Position numbers and translations under genes: made by a program. The notes beneath the pieces are model-generated. The model made no database searches. It saw nothing but the letters and a program-made list of their open reading frames with translations, and was not told where the DNA came from. 64,000 nucleotides of DNA from Anastrepha obliqua (Eukaryota > Arthropoda > Insecta > Diptera > Tephritidae): positions 79,300,001 to 79,364,000 of the forward strand of contig NC_072895.1 of NCBI RefSeq assembly GCF_027943255.1, read 5' to 3'. Below, piece after piece: positions 56,899-64,000 of this stretch; the first letter of the stretch is position 1; the number at the start of each line of letters is the position of its first letter.

Positions 56899-57439
56899 AA
56901 GGGTATTTCAAAAGTAATGCCAGTAGTGAATAATTCCTAGACCTTACCTATTTTTATTTCCTCTTCGACATTTGTCAAGTTGGTAGATGCACATTTTTAC
57001 ACGACAGACAACGCATTAGAATTATTGAAACTTATTATGAAAACGGTCGATATTTAAGAACAACATTTCGTAAACTTCGTGATTTTTTTAGTGGAAATAA
57101 ATGTCCGAATGAGTCGACAATTCAAGGTTTGGTAAAAAATTTCAAGGAGCTGTTTGCATAGAGCATATAAAAAGAACTGGCAGACCAGACTAGAAATTTT
57201 TGAAAAGCAAAGTCTGTGTGAATAAGCTCACAACGATTCCAGAGCTTAAACACAACATTCGGATCGAGATTGCTGAGCTCAATGCGATAAATGTGCACAT
57301 TTAAATGATATAATTTTTCACATATAATTGTTAAGAGCCTAATTTTTAATATAATAAAAATAGCGATACTTGAAAGAATTTAAATGTTTACATGTTTTAT
57401 TTTAAAACAACCTCTAAACGCATCTTTTGAAAGGCCCTT
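56899..57439 (+). mobile_element. DD41D-type element, family E (541 bp, deletion derivative)
   Basis: The left end AAGGGTATTTCAAAAGTAAT and, inverted, the right end AAGGGCCTTTCAAAAGATGC are flanked by TA (56897-56898, 57440-57441). The interior reads HDRQRIRIIETYYENGRYLR and TTFRKLRDFF, the DUF4817-like DNA-binding start, followed by ESTIQGLVKNFKE. The whole catalytic domain is gone, which leaves a non-autonomous element that still carries the N-terminal fragment. Confidence 0.82.
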
Positions 57440-57441
57440 TA

Positions 57442-57839
57442 TATATATGTATGTGCTCATGTCCATATGCGTTCATATATTAAGATTTATATGTTAAGAG
57501 GAAGTGACTATTCATTTGAGCCTTTTTGCGCAGAGCAATAATCAGATGCCACGTTTGCTTCGCAAGTGAAGTGTGAAATTAAAATTTTTCCAATAACCTT
57601 TTCAGTCCTACAAGAGGTTGTAAAGGAGAGAAATGTATAAGAAGCAAGTAGTTTGAAAATTCAGAAGTTTACAGGAAATGGTGAAGCAAGTGTTTTTTTT
57701 TTTTGTCTTTTTAATATTACACCACTTTCACTTGGTGTGATATATTACCTCAAAATCCAATCTAACATAAGGAAAGAAATGTTGTACAACTCCAATCGCT
57801 CATTTGCTGCAAGAGTGACATCAACAAATATGGTCTAAA
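57442..57839. other. Gene-free stretch
   Basis: No recognised motif. Confidence 0.35.
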
Positions 57840-57841
57840 TA

Positions 57842-58780
57842 CAAGGTGAAGTCCAAAATAAACACGACTGGGGTAAAATACATAGAAGCGACAGGAGCTT
57901 TGTTCTGATAACTTCGAGTTTATTTATTCAAAATAGTCCTCCCTGGCCTCGACGCACTTTTTTGCACGATCTAAAAGCTTTTCCAAAGAGTGTTTCAGGT
58001 CATTGACTGCAATGTCCTTCAGATGTCGGATGGCCGGTTGTAAAATGCAATTTCTAATCAAAAAATCAGTCACAAGAGTGGATTGATGAGATGGTGCATT
58101 ATCATGCAATAAGCGCCAGCTTCCTTCTTCGCGGTATTCAGGGCGAATTCGACGAATGATAGAAAAGTGCATTGACGGTTTGGCTCGTTAGCATGAACTC
58201 CTTGTGGACAATGCCCCTGGAATCGTAAAAACAAATGACCATCGACTTGATTTTTGACTTCTCCAAACGCAATTTATCGAATGGTGGCACGTTTGGGGCC
58301 TTTCATTTGGCACTTTGACGCTTAGTTTGAGGTTCATGTTGGAAACATCGCTAGCTACAATATTGTAAAGGAAGTTCTCGTCTTCGTCTTTTCTCGCCTC
58401 TCGAATGTTGAATTCTGAGCAATGTTTGGTCCTCAGTTACCTTGTGCAGAATGAAACGTGCACAGACCTTTCGTAAGCCCAAATAATCAGATAAAATACG
58501 ATAAATCGATGTTTTGGATATATTCACCTCTGATTCCATGAATTTCAACGATGATTTCCGTTCTATTTTGATAAATTTACGAACAATTTGGATGGAGTTG
58601 ATTCGGTGACTACTGATTTTGGGCGGCCCGTATGTTCATTGTCACTAAACCGAATGTCACCAAACTTTCACGGGAAGTCAGCTAGGGATGTTACTTCCAA
58701 CGCACTAAGTCATTAAAAAGATGGCGCCATCAAAAACATTTTTATGACGCCAGTCTTGTCAATTTTGGACTTGCGCCTTG
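57842..58780 (-). mobile_element. mariner element, 939 bp, internally deleted
   Basis: The left end CAAGGTGAAGTCCAAAATAA and, inverted, the right end CAAGGCGCAAGTCCAAAATT share about 24 bases with a one-base gap. TA flanks both (57840-57841, 58781-58782). Confidence 0.87.
57924..58660 (-). pseudogene. mariner transposase pseudogene
   Basis: Minus-strand pieces: NEHTGRPKISSHRINSIQIV, then KFMESEVNISKTSIYRILSD and YLGLRKVCARFILHKVTEDQ (the second helix-turn-helix and the WVP-like linker). Scraps follow around the first Asp, then EEGSWRLLHDNAPSHQSTLV with the second Asp at about 58110. The sequence passes straight from CILQPAIRHL to the C-terminal tail, so the YSPDLAPCDYF block with the third Asp is deleted. 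The start of the protein is also missing. Confidence 0.8.
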
Positions 58781-58782
58781 TA

Positions 58783-59185
58783 TGTGCTACAAATGTGCTC
58801 GTAAAATCCTTATACGCCTTAAGATATGCTTCTAAATTTTATATACAGCGCACTTAATAACTACAGCACAAAGGTTTATTGACAAATTTTGACAACTTAT
58901 TAGCTCCTTATATAAGTTAAATAATTCTCTTATAAAAACCACAAAACTCCAACTTTCAACTTTGTGCAAATTTAAAAAAAATTTCAACAAATTTCCATCA
59001 AAATTTCGGACTTCTTCATTCGAATTTTTAGAAAAATTTCAAGTATGCAGTTTCATAGTCTATTGAATTTTAGCATAGAAAAGTGTAAGTCTAAGGGCCT
59101 AAACATCGCATTCATTTTTGACAATTTTTCTTTTCTAGTGTTCGAAACATATATTTCCTTTCACGCGCAGAATAAATTTTATGTA
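58783..59185. other. Gene-free spacer between two mariners
   Basis: AT-rich; no motif recognised. Confidence 0.4.
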
Positions 59186-60467
59186 AAAGTTGGCAAGAAA
59201 GTCTTGCGGTATTTTTATTGAATTTTCAATTGTTCATAAAATTGGTTATAATAATGCGATTTAAGTCAAATATGCACCGTTTTGTTCGATGACGAGTTCC
59301 CAACGAGATGCCAACTTTATAATGCCCCTCTTATAGAAGCTCGCTCCCCTATTGTCAAAAAACTCGGAGAGCCAATTTTCACAGGACTCTCTTGTGGACA
59401 ACTTCCGACTACCAAGCTCGTTCGCCATGGACAGAAATAGGTGGTAATCACTTGGTGCGAGATCCGGACTATACGGTGGATGCAAAAGAACCTCCCATCC
59501 GAGCTCCCGGAGCTTCTGGCGCGTCACCAAAGATGTGTGTGGCCTGGCGTTGTCCTGATGGAAGACAATTCGGGCTCTGTTGATCAAAAATGGCCTCTTC
59601 TGCATGAGTGCTGCATTCAAGCGGTCCAGTTGTTGGCAGTACAGGTCCGAATTGAGCGTTTGGCCATAGGGGAGCAGCTCATAGTGGATGATTCCCTGCC
59701 AATCCCACCAAACACACAGAAGAACCTTCCTGGCCGTCAATCCAGGCTTGGCCACCGTCTGAGCAGCTTCACCGCTTTTCGACCGCGACCGTTTGCACTT
59801 CACGTTGTCGTAAGTGACCCACTTTTCATCGCCAGTCACCATCCGCTTCAAAAACGGGTTGATTTTGTTGCTATTCAGAAGCGATTCGCATGCATCCATA
59901 CGGGCAAAAATGTTTTTTTGCGTCAAGTCGTGTGGCACCCATCCATCGAGCTTCTTTTTGAATCCAAGCTTCTTCAAATGGTTTATAACGGTTTGATGAC
60001 TCATGCCCAGCTCTTGGCCGATGCTACGGCTGGTACTATGCCGGTCTCTTTCGATCAATTCAGCGATTTTATCGCAATTTTCGACGACAGGCCTTCCGGA
60101 CCGTAGCGCATCTTCGATCACCTCTGCACCAGAACGAAAACGTTGAAACCATCGTTGTGCGGTGGAAATGGAAACTGTATCGGGTCCATAAACTGCACAA
60201 ATTTTATTGGCAGCATGAGATGCATTTTTGCCTTTATCGTAGTAGTACTGTAAAATATGCCGTATTTTCTCTTTATTTTGCTCCATGTTTGCGACGCTAT
60301 AACTCACGAACGACTAAAAGCAAACAACAATTAATCAAACACGTGTTAGCACGTGAAAAGAGCTTTCCAAAAAGCTCTAACGTGAACCGATGCGACGAAT
60401 ACAACTAGAACTACGCGCTTGCAAAGACAAGCTTGCTGAAATACCGCAAGACTTTTTTGCCAACCTA
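59186..60467 (-). mobile_element. mariner element, mellifera-type, 1282 bp, apparently complete
   Basis: The left end GTTGGCAAGAAAGTCTTGCG and, inverted, the right end GTTGGCAAAAAAGTCTTGCG differ by one base, and the match continues through GTATTT. TA flanks both sides (59184-59185, 60468-60469). The terminal sequence and the protein both fit the mellifera subfamily of mariner. Confidence 0.93.
59261..60307 (-). CDS. mariner transposase, mellifera subfamily, intact frame
   Basis: An uninterrupted 348-codon frame. The natural start is probably Met8 (60286, MEQNKEKIRHILQYYYDKG), giving 341 residues, the usual mariner length. Residues 8-60 form the first helix-turn-helix and 93-115 (RSIGQELGMSHQTVINHLKK) the second. 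GWVPHDL (122-128) is the conserved WVPHEL linker. The catalytic Asp residues are 160 (VTGDEKW), 252 (FHQDNARPH) and 287 (APSDYHLF), with 34 residues between the last two (DD34D); YSPDLAPSDYHLF is perfect. Substitutions at individual positions (for example RSRSKSGEA where relatives have Trp) may reduce activity. The enzyme would excise and insert the element at TA sites in the nucleus. It is the only full-length open transposase in the window, and no host gene depends on it. Confidence 0.95.
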   Translation of the reverse strand: MSYSVANMEQNKEKIRHILQYYYDKGKNASHAANKICAVYGPDTVSISTAQRWFQRFRSGAEVIEDALRSGRPVVENCDKIAELIERDRHSTSRSIGQELGMSHQTVINHLKKLGFKKKLDGWVPHDLTQKNIFARMDACESLLNSNKINPFLKRMVTGDEKWVTYDNVKCKRSRSKSGEAAQTVAKPGLTARKVLLCVWWDWQGIIHYELLPYGQTLNSDLYCQQLDRLNAALMQKRPFLINRARIVFHQDNARPHTSLVTRQKLRELGWEVLLHPPYSPDLAPSDYHLFLSMANELGSRKLSTRESCENWLSEFFDNRGASFYKRGIIKLASRWELVIEQNGAYLT

Positions 60468-60759
60468 TATTATATATATGCATGTGTATGGGTATGCCGT
60501 TAATGTACACTTGGATATTCATTTAACTTTCGAGAAAGCGTCACTAGACTGTTATCAATAAAAAAAAATGTTTTATTATATTAGTTCTAAAGGCAAAAAC
60601 GAAATATTAATTTATTGCAAAATATGCTCTAAAAGTGGAGCTAAAATTTTATATTTTTTGTAAAGCGCGTACACATTTCACCAGTATTAGTATGGTTGGC
60701 AAAAGCATGCTCGAAAATGTGTTGGCTTTTCCTGGCCATAACCTAAAAATAAATTTTGA

Positions 60760-60935
60760 GAAAAGTATGCAGCCATATGGCAGGCAATGACAAACCATGG
60801 AAAAAAATTTCAATTGGAAATCGGCTTAAAACTGTAGGTCCTTCCATTTGTGGAACAACAGCAAATAAAAGGAGCAACTCGGCAAACACACCCAAAAAGG
60901 GTGTAACACAAATTATATTTATATGTATATTAAGC
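60760..60935 (+). repeat. SINE body, diverged and shortened
   Basis: GGCAGGCAATGACAAACC, AAATCGGCTTAAAACTGTAG, GTCCTTCCATTTGTGGAACA, AGGAGCAACTCGGCAAACA and CCCAAAAAGGGTGTAACAC are followed by a TATA tail. The central block (CCGAGTGTATTTCTGCC) is deleted. Confidence 0.8.
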
Positions 60936-61074
60936 AGAAATTACTATCAATTAAAAGTATTTCATTTGATGAAAATACTTTACTTTTCTTTAGGGTTGCA
61001 CTTTTTCTTGATAATTTCTTCTTTTTTTGGATACTGAGGCTTTTGCCATAAATAAACGAACATATTTTTAAACA

Positions 61075-61265
61075 TATTGAAATTTGAAAAATTCGATCCA
61101 AGAAGCACCAAGAGAATTGGTAACTCCTAAAACATTCAGGCTAAAAAGCACATTGTATTTAAAACTCTGGAAAGTAAAAGGGTAGATAGTCAAGGAGAAA
61201 AGGGGAGAAATACAAAAAGAAAGATATAGGATAGAATAGAGGCACAGAAGTAGCTAAACCTGTGT
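61075..61265 (+). repeat. Dispersed repeat X, copy 2
   Basis: Direct repeat of 55855-56040: AATTCGATCCAAGAAGCACC, GGTAACTCCTAAAACATTCA, TTGTATTTAAAACTCTGGAA and AAACCTGTGTG. Same orientation, 5.2 kb apart. Probably a fragment of an unrecognised transposon. Confidence 0.6.
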
Positions 61266-61559
61266 GGTGAATTTGAAAATATCCTACAGTTTGAGAGAAC
61301 GAATTTTACTCGTTCTCATGACATTGGAAGAGAAAATGTTGGAGAGAAAATGTTCAGCTCCTCTAAGCAAGACAGGCAAATCGCATCCTCAACGATTCCA
61401 ATGCTGGTCATATGCTGTCCCCATGGATTGTGCGACCGGTGATTACTGATTTTGGGCGACCATCAAACGAACGTCTTTTCTTCCTAGTTTTAGAAAAAAG
61501 TTCAACAGTTTACTGTTCGGGCTTGCCACAAAACACTGTGCAGTGCTGCAGCGTAAATC

Positions 61560-61830
61560 TTTAGTAAATTGCATACATAATCGCTGATCCAATTCATGAT
61601 TCCTGCATAACTGATTCCGATTAATGGCTCTGGTCGTTTAACTGCTGAGCCACAGTTGGCCAATTCATGGCAAATTCATTCCCCTGAACCCCGCAGTATC
61701 CTGGAATCCATATAATTACAAGCTTATTCAGTCTTCTTCTTCTTACATTCTTGAAGAATCTTTGAAGTGTGCTTTGCATTCTCCAGAGCCTATAGTGCAG
61801 CCTGACTGTCACTTAAGACTAAAGACTCCA
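61560..61830 (-). pseudogene. LINE RNase H domain relic
   Basis: On the minus strand: SLVLSDSQAALYALESAKHT (about 61830-61770) holds the catalytic Asp of an RNase H. LVIIWIPGYCGVQGNEFAMN follows (61710-61650), the WIPGH-G--GNE-AD block; the final catalytic Asp is replaced by Asn. Frameshifts occur between the parts. An RNase H without a neighbouring RT indicates a fragment of an I-group LINE. Confidence 0.72.
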
Positions 61831-62117
61831 CTCATATTATCAATCAATACTTAAAATTATGCAGATATTTTATTTTTTATTTTTTTTCGATAAAACAAAT
61901 TGTGTATTAAAAGCAACTCCCGCATATAGGAATAAAATACTTAGCCTACATACATACATCTGTGCTAAGATTTGCTTTAACTATAACAAAACGTATTACA
62001 GCAGCAAGCTTTTTCTAGTATTTACATACAGACCCAGAGGCTAACTTTAAATCTTAATGTACTTGTAGCAAACCGTAGATGCTGTTAAAAATATATGAAA
62101 AAACAAGACTTTATTAG

Positions 62118-62312
62118 AAACCAAAGAAAATACTGTCCAACTGTGCTAATGCAACGCGAGAAGTTCAAGCAGAAGAATATATCAAAATTTCGTCCATTAA
62201 ATTGGAGCGCAAACAAAATGGCAACACTGCAACCGAAACAGCTAACATTACCACGCCCACAACCACCAAACTTCACGCTCAAAATCACTCTTCCGCTTCA
62301 CTACCTCACTAG
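62118..62312 (+). CDS. Possible terminal coding exon, unidentified (64 codons)
   Basis: A candidate acceptor ACTTTATTAG ends at 62117. The next frame is open for 64 codons to TAG at 62310-62312: KPKKILSNCANATREVQAEE, YIKISSIKLERKQ, then a Thr/Asn/Ala/His-rich low-complexity end (NGNTATETANITTPTTTKL). The GC content and codon pattern look more coding-like than the flanks, and AT-rich DNA with AATAAA-like signals follows, as in a 3' UTR. Another frame over the same bases (from 62095) is also open, so this is far from certain. No domain recognised. Confidence 0.3.
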   Translation, partial: KPKKILSNCANATREVQAEEYIKISSIKLERKQNGNTATETANITTPTTTKLHAQNHSSASLPH

Positions 62313-63187
62313 CTACTCACCTTCACTGCGACCTTATTTGCATCACCCACATCAACCGTTCACATTCATTCGACACCTAAAAGCACACAGCGTTGCATTG
62401 TGCCAGGCCAAGCCGCTCCAATTAAATACCTAAATAAATAAGCGTAAAATTAAAACTTTAATCAAAATAAAAATACAAAGCCATACCTATTCGTGAAAAA
62501 ATATGATTAACGATTAATCAAAATTTTTATAAAAGTGAAATTATTTTTTGCAAAAAAATATAAATGTTAATTAACACAACAAATGCGCTGATCATAAAAA
62601 ACTAAGTTAACTTTTGATATAAAAAAATATTAAAATTATGTATGTGTCTTTTTATGAGTGTATAATTAAAATCCTTTAAGCACATATGTACATATGTATG
62701 TATATGTATGCATGTGTGTACATGCGTGTGCGGTTTAACCATTTAAACTTACGCAATAAACAACTTATGTATGTAAGTAATTATGTAGGCATAATGTATT
62801 TACGTATTTATGTATTTGTATTTGTATTTGTGTATGTATGTATATGCATGTAGCTGCAATTTGTATCGTGTTTATTGTATAAATGTAAGCGCTTTGTGTA
62901 ATTTTATAGCAAACAAAAAATCAATTTAAAAAATACAAAACAGCAAACAACTTGCAAAAAATGCATTCAGTGTCAGTACCTGCAAATATTCAGAATATTT
63001 ATAATAAAAAAATTGTTGAGTAAAGTGTAGCGCTCCGTTAAGTTAGAGTATTTACTTATATGTGTATGTAATTAGGTATTGTATACGCACGTATTTCCGT
63101 AGTCATGGGAAATAGGCATTTCGTCACTTGCAAACAAAAAACTTCTTCTCCCACCGGCGCGGTAAAACTGCCCTCATTTCCGCTTAA
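62313..63187. other. AT-rich stretch with (GTAT)n microsatellite
   Basis: Interrupted GTATGTATATGTATGCATG runs lie at 62686-62725 and 62762-62855. No gene recognised. It may be the 3' UTR of the putative exon above. Confidence 0.4.
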
Positions 63188-63919
63188 GGGGTTAGTCTAC
63201 TTTGTCACTTTAAAATTTTTCAATTTTTTTTTTTTGCATAATTTGAAAGTATATATATCCAGAAATATTGTGTAAAAATTTTAAGAAAATCCGAGCACTC
63301 TAACTATTTTTTTTTTACCTGAACATCATTTCGTCTACCTGCGCGTATAGCGTGCATTAAAAACTTTAAACGCGTTTTTCTCAAAACAACGTTTTCAAAA
63401 TCTAGCTCCACTGTATCTCAAAAACTAATCAACCGATTTTCATAAAATTTGGATCACCTATTCTAGACATAATTTGCACCAAATTGACGCTCAGGGGTTT
63501 TGAAATTTTAAATTTTTACTATATATTTTTTTTAAATATGCGAAAAAAAAAACCGTTCTATCAAAAATTTTCCATTTTTATCAGCCATTTTTTTTGTCTT
63601 CATTAAAACCTAATATCCGAGGGTCATTTTGTAGCCAGTATCTTACTGAATCTGAAACATTTTGATTTTTTTGTTTCAGACAAGCCGTTCTTGAGTTCTG
63701 ATGGAGCTGCCTCACCAACCCATGTTTGAGACGTTACGCTTCACTGCTATTTTTTTACTCAAAATACTATAAAATTGAATAAAAAAAAATTTATTTCTGA
63801 ATTTTAAGACTTTATTTAATAAATCAAACAAATTTTATATTACTATCATTTATAGTTTTCTCAAAAAAAAAAATCACGAATATAGCCTTTTTTTCGAGTC
63901 TCCAAAGTAGACTGACCCC
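63188..63919. mobile_element. 732-bp non-coding element with TTAA-flanked TIRs
   Basis: TTAA (63184-63187) is followed by GGGGTTAGTCTACTTTG; inverted, the right end is GGGGTCAGTCTACTTTG next to TTAA (63920-63923). Sixteen of 17 bases match. The interior is AT-rich, with several T8-T12 runs and no open frame of note. TTAA duplication suggests a piggyBac-mobilised MITE; the interior gives no clue to a parent. Confidence 0.78.
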
Positions 63920-64000
63920 TTAAGTGCAATTTTAAAATTTCTCTTAAATAAAAAACAACAACAAATAAAAAAACTTTAAATAATTTGCTGCAGTAAAAAA

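Noticed and set aside
59441..60106. 221-codon plus-strand ORF opposite the mariner transposase
   Set aside because: It is an antisense shadow of the intact transposase frame; its product has no motif.
62690..62860. GTAT-rich run as a functional satellite
   Set aside because: Interrupted simple repeat of low complexity, common in fly non-coding DNA.
1..64000. LTR retrotransposons or endogenous retroviruses
   Set aside because: No long direct terminal repeats and no gag, protease or integrase motifs were found by reading the window.

Overview
The window looks like repeat-dense, AT-rich nuclear DNA of a higher fly, most likely a true fruit fly (Tephritidae). The reasons are the number and kinds of Tc1/mariner relatives (including the DD41D 'rosa/Visitor' type first described from Ceratitis), an intact mellifera-type mariner, RTE, jockey and I-group LINE fragments, and ten or more scattered copies of one tRNA-derived SINE. 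There is no bacterial-style gene packing, operon, rRNA, free-standing tRNA or CRISPR array. Almost every open frame longer than 100 codons is part of a transposon. Host coding sequence is limited to one convincing Cys-rich terminal exon (52580-53050, unidentified), a small coiled-coil ORF (51126-51338) and one weak terminal exon (62118-62312).

Layout. 1-6 kb: a DD41D relic, a jockey RT piece, an RTE pseudogene and SINE pieces. 8.8-17.5 kb: four DD41D elements of four families, one of them interrupted near its 5' end by an RTE insertion with a 20-bp target duplication, plus a larger RTE pseudogene. 18.7-24.5 kb: head-to-head SINEs, RTE and LINE RT pieces, then a 1673-bp Transib (RAG1-like) element with a 5-bp target duplication nested in an older DD41D transposase. 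24.8-34.2 kb: SINE, mariner relics, a second copy of one DD41D family, a 5'-truncated LINE with target duplication and a 251-bp DD41D-derived MITE. 37-45 kb: RT relic, SINEs, a 1.3-kb mariner directly abutting a 2.07-kb pogo/Tigger element, then a palindromic MITE. 46-51 kb: a MULE relic, an RTE piece, a TTAA-flanked MITE and a LINE 3' piece. 51-53 kb: a full SINE and the host exon. 55-64 kb: more DD41D and mariner copies, including the intact mariner transposase at 59.2-60.5 kb, and a second TTAA-flanked MITE.

The elements interact mainly as a layered insertion record. Transib sits inside DD41D, RTE sits inside a DD41D terminal repeat, and mariner and pogo sit at neighbouring TA targets next to a SINE tail. 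Several DD41D elements keep perfect ends but have lost the middle of the transposase, which is the expected route from autonomous element to MITE. Family names rest on motif recognition by eye; no database search was run.
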